Source of the DNA: Acidobacteriaceae bacterium dw_441 | Lineage (GTDB): Bacteria; Acidobacteriota; Terriglobia; Terriglobales; Acidobacteriaceae | NCBI GenBank assembly: GCA_018449715.1 | Contig: JAAVVA010000004.1 | Coordinates: 186,001 to 250,000, forward strand | Length of the DNA stretch: 64,000 nt | Direction of reading: 5' to 3' | Shown here: positions 52,919 through 61,693 of the stretch, in pieces | How positions within the stretch are numbered: position 1 is the stretch's first letter | Layout of the letters: every line of letters begins with the position of its first letter | Notes under the pieces: generated by a model | Told to the model about the DNA's origin: nothing | What the model saw: the letters and a program-made list of their open reading frames with translations, nothing else | Databases searched by the model: none | Position numbers and translations under genes: made by a program

Positions 52919-55762
52919 ATGCGGATCTTACGAGTTTTATTGCCCCTTCTCTTCTTTGTCTCTACTGTTTTATCGGCGCAGGTGGCGGTTAACGGACGAA
53001 TCACCGGCACCGTGCGCGATGTCTCCGGAGCTGTGATCGAAGGCGCGACGCTGGAAGTGAAGGGCCCCGCCCTTATGAACTCGCGCATAGTGAAGTCGCA
53101 GGCGGGAGGCGTCTATCTTGTAGAGCAATTGCCTCCGGGAACTTACTCGCTAACGGCGACGCACTCCGATTTTCAAACCTTTCTTGCGAACGATATTGTT
53201 CTCGTTCCGGGGTTTACCGCAACGCTTAATGTGGAGCTTAAGTTAGGTTCAACGAGCGAGACCGTTGAGGTAACAGCAGCAGGTCCAGTGATCGATGTGC
53301 AGGCATCCGCGGCGCAAACCAACTTCGATGTTGCACTGCTTCAGAACATTCCCAGTGGTCGTGATCCCTGGTCGACGATTGCGCAGGTGCCTGGAGCAAC
53401 TCCTGGAACCTTCGACGTTGCCGGCAGCAATATGGCGCAGCAGACAAGCACGGCGGTCCACGGCTCTAAGCCGGGTGAGACGGTGTACTCCTTCAACGGT
53501 CTTAATCTGAACTGGCCGGGAGGCAATGGCGGCTCTACTGCTTTTTACGTTGATTACGACTCGTTTGAGGCGATTCAGTTGGTCACCGACGCTGCTCCTC
53601 CGGAGGTTTCCGTCGGTGGTTCGTATATCAACATGGTTACGAAGTCAGGCTCGAACCTCTTTCATGGTATGGCTGCTGCTTACTACCAGACGAACGGAAC
53701 GCAGGCTGCGCTGAACGCTCCTTCGTTTACTCCGATCGGAACAAGTGCTCCTGTCAGTGTTACGAATGTCGGCACCCCGTTTATTATGGGGCGCGATCTG
53801 ACGGTGCAGATGGGAGGGCCTGTTCTGCGTGACAAGCTCTGGCTATTTGGCGCCTATCGCTTTTACGTCACTAAAATGCAGCAGCTAAACGTACAGGATA
53901 GACCGGGAGTTCTGGGCACGGATCCTAATCACCAGAGCAATGGCACGGTTCGTCTGGACTATCACGTCAATAACAAGAACACCGTCAATGCCCAGTGGCT
54001 GTATAACGTGCAGAACCGCTTTTACCGGCGCTCGACTTCTTATACCTACGTTACTTCGAACGCTTCCATTCGCCAGATTGAGCCCGCATGGGTGATGCAG
54101 GGGCAGTGGATTTACACGATCAGTCCAAACCTTCTGCTCGATAGTCGTATTGGATACATGCACCTTCACTTCGATTCCCAGCGTCAGCCGGGAGTTGATC
54201 CGACGACACTCTCGATTGCGGATGCGGGGGCATCGACTCTGATCGGCGCAGCCCAGAACTATAGCCTGCAACGCACAGGAGCAACCCGCGCTGCAAGCTC
54301 GTTGTCCTGGTTCAAGTCTGGTTGGGGAGGGAGTCATAACTTCAAAGCCGGATTTGATACTTCGGTCGATAGTCTGAATAACGATATTTATGTAAATAAA
54401 GATATCAACGTACTCTTCAATAACGGCAATGCATACCAGGTGCGCGCGTATAACTCCCCGGTATCAAACAAGAGCATCTTTCACTCTTACTCGATCTTTG
54501 CGCAGGATGCCTGGACGATTGGACGCAAACTGACGCTGAATCTTGGCGTTCGATTCGATCACTTCCGTACCTTCAATCCCGCGCAGTGCAGTCCCGCTGC
54601 TGCCGGTGATATTGGCCAGGCTGAATTTCCTACACGCTGCTATCCGCAGAGTCGAGATCTTGCCAGCTTCAACAACGCGGTTCCGCGTATTTCGGTTGCG
54701 TATGATCCCGGTGGAAACGGACGTCAGGTAATCCGGTTTGGCTATAACCGCTTCATGCTTTCACAGGGAACCAGCTTTGCCCAGACGCTGAATGCGAATG
54801 GCTCCGGTTACAAGACCTATCTGTGGACGGATACGAATGGAGACAAGGTTCCTCAGACCAATGAGTGGTATACGAACGCCAGCGGAGTGGTTCAGACACC
54901 GGTCAGCGTGACGGGTGGAGTTGTTACTCGTGTTGATCCAAATGTTTCTCGTCCTTACTCGGATCAGATCAATGTTGGTTATCAGCAATCTATTATGAAG
55001 AGTCTGGCAGTAGGAGTTTCTTACTACTACCGTACAACCAAGAACCAGATCGGACGTTATAACGCCGCGATCCCGCGTGACGCGTACTTCCTCGATACCG
55101 CTCATAATTTCGTCAATGGACTTACAGGTGAGACCGTTACACCATATAACATTCCGGCTTCCTACAGAGGACTGTCCGACTATGTGATCACGAATATTCC
55201 TCTGACCGACGACAACCGTTACGACGGTGTTGAGATTACCGGGCAGCGTCGTTTCGATGGTAAGTGGCAGGTCAATGCGGGACTTACGCTGCAGAAGAAC
55301 CGCGGTACTTATGGGAATGGAACCAGTGATGATTTCAATGATCCTAATCAGGACTTCAATCGCGCAAATGGCTCTATCGATCAGGATGCCAGGGTTGTGT
55401 TGAAGCTTGCAGGTACATATGTGATGCCGCTCAAAATCTCGAGCAGCGTGAACTACCAGCACACCAGTGGTTTCGCCATTCTGCCAACGCAGACCTTGAC
55501 GGGACTCAACCTTTCGGAGTCAGTCAAGATCGGGACTTCTGGCTCGCGTCGCCTGGGAGATGTTGATCTGCTCAATATTCGCTTTTCCCGTCCTACGAAG
55601 CTGAGTGAGAAATTGACACTGGAACCGATCGCCGATCTAAACAATGTTCTCAATACCAACGCTGTTATTTCAGTGACCAGCACCTATGGCGCTAACTTCC
55701 TCCGTCCGGGTAATGTGGTGAATCCATTTATTGCTCGCTTTGCGATGAGACTCAACTGGTAA
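52919..55762 (+). CDS. Oar-like TonB-dependent receptor
   Basis: 947 residues from ATG 52919 (AGGAG site 6 bp upstream); the frame is open from 52685 but that part has no protein character. Signal peptide at about 1-20 (FVSTVLSAQ), CarboxypepD_reg domain (NGRITGTVRDVSGAVIEGATLEV, about 23-100), plug domain (about 105-230), then an outer-membrane barrel ending in FAMRLNW with the usual C-terminal aromatic residue. It is the presumed uptake pore of the peptidase locus that follows; the ligand may be a peptide (inference). An intrinsic terminator overlaps its stop codon. Confidence 0.93.
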   Translation: MRILRVLLPLLFFVSTVLSAQVAVNGRITGTVRDVSGAVIEGATLEVKGPALMNSRIVKSQAGGVYLVEQLPPGTYSLTATHSDFQTFLANDIVLVPGFTATLNVELKLGSTSETVEVTAAGPVIDVQASAAQTNFDVALLQNIPSGRDPWSTIAQVPGATPGTFDVAGSNMAQQTSTAVHGSKPGETVYSFNGLNLNWPGGNGGSTAFYVDYDSFEAIQLVTDAAPPEVSVGGSYINMVTKSGSNLFHGMAAAYYQTNGTQAALNAPSFTPIGTSAPVSVTNVGTPFIMGRDLTVQMGGPVLRDKLWLFGAYRFYVTKMQQLNVQDRPGVLGTDPNHQSNGTVRLDYHVNNKNTVNAQWLYNVQNRFYRRSTSYTYVTSNASIRQIEPAWVMQGQWIYTISPNLLLDSRIGYMHLHFDSQRQPGVDPTTLSIADAGASTLIGAAQNYSLQRTGATRAASSLSWFKSGWGGSHNFKAGFDTSVDSLNNDIYVNKDINVLFNNGNAYQVRAYNSPVSNKSIFHSYSIFAQDAWTIGRKLTLNLGVRFDHFRTFNPAQCSPAAAGDIGQAEFPTRCYPQSRDLASFNNAVPRISVAYDPGGNGRQVIRFGYNRFMLSQGTSFAQTLNANGSGYKTYLWTDTNGDKVPQTNEWYTNASGVVQTPVSVTGGVVTRVDPNVSRPYSDQINVGYQQSIMKSLAVGVSYYYRTTKNQIGRYNAAIPRDAYFLDTAHNFVNGLTGETVTPYNIPASYRGLSDYVITNIPLTDDNRYDGVEITGQRRFDGKWQVNAGLTLQKNRGTYGNGTSDDFNDPNQDFNRANGSIDQDARVVLKLAGTYVMPLKISSSVNYQHTSGFAILPTQTLTGLNLSESVKIGTSGSRRLGDVDLLNIRFSRPTKLSEKLTLEPIADLNNVLNTNAVISVTSTYGANFLRPGNVVNPFIARFAMRLNW

Positions 55763-55786
55763 TCCAGTTGAGTCTCATTTTTTATT
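55746..55786 (+). terminator. rho-independent terminator overlapping receptor stop codon
   Basis: A perfect 14-bp stem (55746-55759/55764-55777) has the loop TAAT, which holds the TAA stop codon, and is followed by TTTTTTATT. The upstream arm encodes the last residues of the receptor. It should uncouple the highly expressed receptor from the peptidase genes, which start 29 bp later. Confidence 0.93.
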
Positions 55787-55814
55787 CGACAAGTTAATTG
55801 CGCGGAGGAAGAGG

Positions 55815-57992
55815 ATGTTTGGAGTAAAAGTTTTAGGTCGTGTGGTAATTCTTGCGATTACTGTGGCAAGCGCTTCTGCAATGGCAGAGGCTCCAAAAGG
55901 AAGCATCACGATTGATCGGATTGCGGATATCAAGTATCCGACGGATCCGGTTTGGTCTCCCGATAGTAAGTCCATCACTTTTTTGTGGGATGCTGCGGGG
56001 AAGCAGGATCTTTTTCTTGTTACTCCGGGATCGGCTCCTGTCGCGCTTACGGACTTTCCTGTGAACCCTAACACGCTTCGTTCGGACATAGGGCACTTTG
56101 ACTGGGTTAGTCCGAGCAAGATCATTTTTTCGCGGCAGGGGGGCTTGTGGTCCGTGTCTCAGGGAGAAAAACCAGCGCGAATGGCGGGCTTTGAAGGGGT
56201 CGCGCAGTTCGCGCTGTCACAGGATAAAAAGATCATCGTGTTCGTTCGCGCAGGGCAGATTTTTACAACATCGCTCGTGGCTGGAACGGAGCGACAGCTC
56301 AGCAATCTAACCGAGGGATATAACATCTCTGGTTTGCAGTTCTCGCCTGACAATCAATGGATTAGCTTCAACGTGGCGCATGCTCGTGAGGTTCCGATGT
56401 CGATGCCGTATAACGGCGATCGCGTTCGCGTGATGCGTTCCACGGTGTCCGGAAACAAGATGGGGGTTATCTCGATTTACGCTATTGAAGGAGACCCCAT
56501 CTGGCTGGAGACGGGACAAGGTGGCCTGGGAGATCGGAGCGGTGCGCAGTGGACCAGCGGCTCTACGCTGCTTCGTACGGAGTTTTCTCCAGATCGAAAG
56601 ACCCGTTGGATCAAGCTGACGGATGTTTCTACAGGAGAGACGCGCACTTTGTGGAAGGATTATGATCCTGCCTATTGGACGCCAAATGCAGGCTCACGGC
56701 CCGCTATCTCTCCTGATGGAAAGACGCTTGTATTTCTGAGCGATCGTACCGGGTGGCCGCATCTGTACATGATGCCGCTCAATGCTACGTCAGAGTCACA
56801 GGCGAAGCAGATCACCAATGGTAAGTATGGTGCGAATTATGCGACGTGGTCGCCTGATGGAAAGCACATTGCCTATACGCACTCGGTCGATGGAAACCAG
56901 ATGGAGCGTTTCCTTGCCATCTATGACATTGATACAGGCAAGAGTGTGGATGCGGGGAACGCTCGAGGCGTGAACTTTGATGCTTCGTACTCGCCTGATG
57001 GCTCTCAACTTGTTTATTCGCGTGCTGCGATTGAACATCCACTTGAACTTTATGTGACGCCTGCCAAAGCAGGCACGACATCCACGCGGCTTACTGTTTC
57101 AATAGATACGGCAATCAAGACAACGGACCTGACGGCTCCTGTTCCTGTCTCGTTCCCCAGCCGTGCGGATAAAAAGCCAGTTCCGGCAACACTAATGGTC
57201 GCTTCGACCATCGACAAAACCAAGAAGCATCCTGCGATCATCTGGATTCACGGTTCGGGTTCAGATCAGAACTATCTTGGCTGGCACCCAGGAGCTTATC
57301 GAATGTACTACGCCATGCATCAATACCTGGCGCAGCAGGGGTACGTCATTCTTACTCCGGACTATCGTGGCTCTTCTGGTTATAGCCGTGATTGGGCTGT
57401 GGGCGATTACATGGATATGGGCGGCAAGCCTACGGAAGATGTAGCTTCTGGCGCTGACTATCTGAAGACGCTTTCCTATGTCGATCCTGATCGCATTGGA
57501 GTCTGGGGGCTTTCCTACGGTGGTTACATGACGCTGCAGGCCATTACGACGACGCCCACGCTCTTCCGCTGTGCAATCGATGTTGCCGGTGTTGGTGATT
57601 GGGCGACGTGGAGTCCTGGAGCTTATACGATTGGCCGTCTTGGTACTCCGGTGACGAATCCTGAAGGCTTCTATCGTTCTGCCGCTGCTCTTCACCTTGA
57701 TAAGGTACAGCGCCCTCTCTTCATCATGCACGGAACTAACGATACCAACGTTGGATTCTGGGAATCACTCAAGGTGTTTGATGAGTTAGAGAAGATGGGA
57801 AAGCCATTTGACATGATGATCTATCCCGGTGAGATTCATTTCTTCCGTCGAGCCTATGTGTTACGCGATGCCTGGCATCGTAGCGAAGACTTCTTCGATA
57901 AATACCTGAAAGACACTGGCAACACAGTTAAATCCGTCGGATCGGTGGAGTCTCCTAAACACCAGAAATTCACCGTAGCTGCGGGACAGTAA
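55815..57992 (+). CDS. secreted S9-family (DPP IV/acylaminoacyl-type) serine peptidase, first copy
   Basis: 725 residues. Signal peptide at about 1-23 (ASAMAEAP), N-terminal beta-propeller with WD40-like PD40 repeats (WSPDSKSITFLW, SPDGKHIAYTHS, SPDGSQLVYSRA; about 25-440), then an alpha/beta-hydrolase domain with nucleophile S567 in GLSYGGYM, Asp in HGTNDTNV and His in YPGEIHFF. Such enzymes remove dipeptides or acyl-amino acids from short peptides admitted through the propeller. A paralogue follows 39 bp downstream. Confidence 0.93.
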   Translation: MFGVKVLGRVVILAITVASASAMAEAPKGSITIDRIADIKYPTDPVWSPDSKSITFLWDAAGKQDLFLVTPGSAPVALTDFPVNPNTLRSDIGHFDWVSPSKIIFSRQGGLWSVSQGEKPARMAGFEGVAQFALSQDKKIIVFVRAGQIFTTSLVAGTERQLSNLTEGYNISGLQFSPDNQWISFNVAHAREVPMSMPYNGDRVRVMRSTVSGNKMGVISIYAIEGDPIWLETGQGGLGDRSGAQWTSGSTLLRTEFSPDRKTRWIKLTDVSTGETRTLWKDYDPAYWTPNAGSRPAISPDGKTLVFLSDRTGWPHLYMMPLNATSESQAKQITNGKYGANYATWSPDGKHIAYTHSVDGNQMERFLAIYDIDTGKSVDAGNARGVNFDASYSPDGSQLVYSRAAIEHPLELYVTPAKAGTTSTRLTVSIDTAIKTTDLTAPVPVSFPSRADKKPVPATLMVASTIDKTKKHPAIIWIHGSGSDQNYLGWHPGAYRMYYAMHQYLAQQGYVILTPDYRGSSGYSRDWAVGDYMDMGGKPTEDVASGADYLKTLSYVDPDRIGVWGLSYGGYMTLQAITTTPTLFRCAIDVAGVGDWATWSPGAYTIGRLGTPVTNPEGFYRSAAALHLDKVQRPLFIMHGTNDTNVGFWESLKVFDELEKMGKPFDMMIYPGEIHFFRRAYVLRDAWHRSEDFFDKYLKDTGNTVKSVGSVESPKHQKFTVAAGQ

Positions 57993-58031
57993 GTCTCTTC
58001 TTCTGGCTCTCACAAGAAAGGAATTTGATCG

Positions 58032-60188
58032 ATGCTGAGTCGTCGCGTTCTATCTTCCGCAATCTTCTCTATGGCTGTGATGCTCGGGACAGGTTTCCTG
58101 TGTGCACAAACGAAAAGCATCACGATTGAGAATGTTTCCGATATTAAGTATCCGACGGCTCAGCAGTGGTCTCCTGACAGCAAAAGTATCGCTTTCCTGT
58201 GGGATGCTGCTGGAAAACAGGATCTCTTTCTTGTTCGCCCAGGTGGTAAGCCGGTTGCTCTAACGAGCTTCCCTTTAAATCCCGCCATGTTGCAATCTGA
58301 TATCGGTCGTTTTGAATGGGCTTCGGATCAGCAAATTATCTTTGCGAGAGATCGAGGGCTTTGGACTGTTTCCACCAATGGCGAAAAGCCTCAACCACTC
58401 GCGGGCTTTGAAGGAGTCAGCAGTTTTTCTCTTTCACGCGATAAGCAGCAGATAGCTTTTGTTCGTAAGGGGCAAGTCTGGATTGCAAATCTGCATGCGC
58501 ATACCGAGCGGTTGTTGACGCATTTGCCTGTGGGGCTGAATGCAAATGCTCCGGGTTTTTCTCCAGATGCCCGCTTCGTGGCGTTTACTGCTTCACGAAG
58601 TGAAGATGCTCTTCTTCCCTTGCCGTTCAATGGGGAGCGACTCAAGGTTTACCAGAACTCGGCTTATGACACGTATCTCGGAATCGTGTCGGTTTTTGGT
58701 GGTGATCCGGTTATGCTTCCCAGCTCAGGTGGTGGGGGTGGTCTACGTGGGATGGGAGCTCATCAATGGGCAACGAATGATGCGCTTGTGCACCAGGAGC
58801 TTTCAGCGGATCGACGAACACGTGAGATTCGCGTTACGCAGACCGATGGCAGCACACGCGTTCTGTGGCGCAGTTTCGATGCGAAATGGTTTACTCCGAC
58901 CGATGGACCCGCGACGGTAGCTTCGCCTGATGGTAAGTGGGTGGCCTTCGTGGATGATCGCTCGGGATGGCCGCATGTCTATGCCATTCCAACGGATGCA
59001 AAAGACCAGTCCGAGGCGAAAGAAATCAGCAAAGGCGATCTTGGTGCGGGATATGCGGCGTGGTCGGAAGACAGCCAGCACCTCGCATTTGCTCATAGTA
59101 CGGTAGGCAATCAGATGGAGCGCTTTATTGACGTCACGGATGTTCGTACGGGAGAGGTTAAAACTGTTGTCAAATCGAGAGGGGTCAATATTAATCCATC
59201 GTTCTCTCCGGATGGAACCATGTTGGCGTATTCAAGGGCAGCAGTCGAACATCCTCTGGAGGTGTATTCGATTACGCTCAACGGCGGAACGCCTACACGG
59301 CTTACAGATTCGCTTCCAGCATCGCTCAATCCTGCCGATCTTACTGCCCCGGTCCCAGTTCATTACGCCAGCCGAGCTGCTGATCATCAGCAGGTTCCTG
59401 CAACGTTGATTGTTGCAAAGGATCTCGACAAAACGAAAAAGCATCCGGCTATTATCTGGATTCACGGTTCTGGTGCGGACCAGAATTACCTTGGCTGGCA
59501 TCCTGGTGCGTACCGCATGTACTACGCGATCCATCAGTATTTAGTTCAGCAGGGCTATGTCGTTCTTACGCCGGATTACAGGGGATCTTCGGGTTACAGC
59601 CGGGCCTGGACGCAAGGGCACTATATGGATCTTGGCGGCACGGAATCGGAGGATGTTGCTGGAGGAGCCGATTATCTCAAAACGCTTCCTTATGTAGACC
59701 CCGACCGCATTGGCGTATGGGGACTTTCTTATGGTGGCTTTATGACTTTGCAGGCAGTAACGACTACTCCGCAGTTGTTTCGTTGTGCAATTGATGTCGC
59801 TGGCGTTGGCGACTGGGCGACACATACGCCGTGGAGCATTGGTCGTATGGGAACGAGCGTTTCCAATCCGGAAGGACATGAGCGTTCGGCCCCTGTACGT
59901 CATCTAAGCAAGTTGGAAAGACCTCTGCTTATACTTCAGGGAACAAATGACGTGAATGTTCCTTTCATTCAAACCCTTGCCGTCGTCGATCAGCTTGAGA
60001 AACTGGGGAAGCCTTTTGAGTTAGCTATCTATCCAGGGGAGATACATTTCTTCCGTCGCTCGTATGTTTTGCGGGATGCGTGGAAGAGGTCGGTGGATTT
60101 TTTCGATCGCTATCTCAAGGAGGAAGCTCCTGCACCATCCGTTGGAGAGGTGGCCGTGCCAGAGAAAAGTGAGGCTACAGGGCAATAG
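58032..60188 (+). CDS. secreted S9-family serine peptidase, second tandem copy
   Basis: 718 residues, clearly a duplicate of the preceding gene over its whole length (for example FLWDAAGKQDLFLV and HGSGADQNYLGWHPGAYRMYY are almost identical). It has a signal peptide at about 1-25 (GFLCAQTK), a beta-propeller, and a hydrolase domain with S566 in GLSYGGFM, Asp in QGTNDVNV and His in YPGEIHFF. Differences are concentrated in the propeller, which suggests altered peptide preference (inference). An AAGGAA ribosome site precedes ATG 58032. Confidence 0.93.
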   Translation: MLSRRVLSSAIFSMAVMLGTGFLCAQTKSITIENVSDIKYPTAQQWSPDSKSIAFLWDAAGKQDLFLVRPGGKPVALTSFPLNPAMLQSDIGRFEWASDQQIIFARDRGLWTVSTNGEKPQPLAGFEGVSSFSLSRDKQQIAFVRKGQVWIANLHAHTERLLTHLPVGLNANAPGFSPDARFVAFTASRSEDALLPLPFNGERLKVYQNSAYDTYLGIVSVFGGDPVMLPSSGGGGGLRGMGAHQWATNDALVHQELSADRRTREIRVTQTDGSTRVLWRSFDAKWFTPTDGPATVASPDGKWVAFVDDRSGWPHVYAIPTDAKDQSEAKEISKGDLGAGYAAWSEDSQHLAFAHSTVGNQMERFIDVTDVRTGEVKTVVKSRGVNINPSFSPDGTMLAYSRAAVEHPLEVYSITLNGGTPTRLTDSLPASLNPADLTAPVPVHYASRAADHQQVPATLIVAKDLDKTKKHPAIIWIHGSGADQNYLGWHPGAYRMYYAIHQYLVQQGYVVLTPDYRGSSGYSRAWTQGHYMDLGGTESEDVAGGADYLKTLPYVDPDRIGVWGLSYGGFMTLQAVTTTPQLFRCAIDVAGVGDWATHTPWSIGRMGTSVSNPEGHERSAPVRHLSKLERPLLILQGTNDVNVPFIQTLAVVDQLEKLGKPFELAIYPGEIHFFRRSYVLRDAWKRSVDFFDRYLKEEAPAPSVGEVAVPEKSEATGQ

Positions 60189-60276
60189 AATTTGCGTCGT
60201 ATATATCGTGCTACGTTACTGGTAGAAATCCCTTATAGCAGTTCCATCCATTCCCTCTATCAGAGGAACGGTATGC

Positions 60277-61650
60277 ATGCATAGCATTGGCTTCAAGGTT
60301 TTTCTGTCTTATTGTCTAGCGGTTATGTTTGTCATCATCGCTTCGAATGCGATGGGGCCGGACTCACTTCGAAGACCTGAACTTATTAAAGATGCTGTTA
60401 TCTCTTCCATGCGCATCGCGGGACAGGCTGCGGTTGCTGCGTATGAACGAGGTGGCTGCTCAGAGATAAAACGCGTGTTTCCAGAGGGCGATCGGGAGTT
60501 TACACTCGCATCTTCCGAAGGAAATGTTCTATGCGGCGTGAAGTGGAAGGCTGCTTCCTCCGAGTTAGTGCAAAACGCGGCGAAGACTGGGAAAGTATTA
60601 TCTCGCCGACACCAGAAACATCAGTTAGTTGCTCTTCCACTTCGTTCTTCATCGTCTGGTAAGTTATACGTTTTTGCCGCGAGAGCTCCTTATAGTTCTC
60701 CTTTGCAGCTCTTTGGCTGGTTTCCAGGACCTACAACCTGGCTTACGTGTTTGCTTGCCAGTGTTGTGCTTGCAATTATCTTTACTCGCCCCTTGCGCAG
60801 ACTGCGTAAGGCGGCACGCGCCCTTGCATCAGGAGATATGACGGCTCGTGTGAAGTGGCGAGGAGTTAGCCACTATAAGAAGTCTTCAGGTCGTGATGAA
60901 ATACAGGCGCTCATGTGCGACTTCAATCACATGGCTGCATGTCTACAGTCTCTGGTTGAGTCTCAGCGCATGCTTGTTCGAGACGTTTCGCATGAACTCA
61001 GGTCGCCTCTTGCTCGCCTTAATGTCGCGCTTGAGCTTGCCAAGGAAGAGCGGGATGGGGACGGTATTGTTCAGCATCTGAATCGCATTCAGCTTGAGAC
61101 GGACAGGCTGCGTAATCTCATTGAACAGTTGCTTTCACTTTCGGCTTTGCAACAGCCTGATCGAATTGTTCCTACATCGCGTCCTGTGCAACTGAATCAA
61201 GTGTTGCAGGACTTGGCGGATGACGCTCGATTTGAAGCGAATGCATGTAATTGTTCCGTCAAGCTAAGCTCTTCCTCTGCGGATATTTTTGTGCAAGGGA
61301 ACGAGCCGCTTCTTCGGGGAGCCATTGAGAATGTCGTGCGCAATGCTATTCAATACAGCGGAGAGGGTGGTTGCGTGGAGATTGATCTCTCTTCCGCTTC
61401 AGATACGGAAAAGAGTTATGCCGTGATCTCAGTTAAGGATAATGGCCCCGGTATTCCGGAAGAGGAGCTGAGAAAGATCTTTCGTCCGTTTTATCGGGTC
61501 GATGAATCCCGGCAACGATCTACGGGAGGCTTCGGTATTGGGCTTGCCATTGTCGAGAGATCGATTCGTCTTCATTCCGGAAAAATTGTTGCGAGTAACA
61601 GAAGTGAAGGTGGATTGACGGTAGCCATCTATCTTCCGATCAGCGCCTGA
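60277..61650 (+). CDS. sensor histidine kinase
   Basis: 457 residues. Two membrane helices (about 8-25 and 145-160) flank a periplasmic sensor of about 120 residues without a recognised domain. A HAMP linker (about 160-215) is followed by the phospho-acceptor H239 in RDVSHELRSPLARL and a complete ATPase domain (N box IENVVRNAIQYS, G1 DNGPGIP, G2 GGFGIGLAI). It is the likely partner of the response regulator at 51.9 kb. It follows the second peptidase by 88 bp and has an AGAGGA ribosome site. Confidence 0.94.
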   Translation: MHSIGFKVFLSYCLAVMFVIIASNAMGPDSLRRPELIKDAVISSMRIAGQAAVAAYERGGCSEIKRVFPEGDREFTLASSEGNVLCGVKWKAASSELVQNAAKTGKVLSRRHQKHQLVALPLRSSSSGKLYVFAARAPYSSPLQLFGWFPGPTTWLTCLLASVVLAIIFTRPLRRLRKAARALASGDMTARVKWRGVSHYKKSSGRDEIQALMCDFNHMAACLQSLVESQRMLVRDVSHELRSPLARLNVALELAKEERDGDGIVQHLNRIQLETDRLRNLIEQLLSLSALQQPDRIVPTSRPVQLNQVLQDLADDARFEANACNCSVKLSSSSADIFVQGNEPLLRGAIENVVRNAIQYSGEGGCVEIDLSSASDTEKSYAVISVKDNGPGIPEEELRKIFRPFYRVDESRQRSTGGFGIGLAIVERSIRLHSGKIVASNRSEGGLTVAIYLPISA

Positions 61651-61693
61651 AGTGTGTCGTACGCAAAATCTAAACGGGAGTTAGCAAATACTT

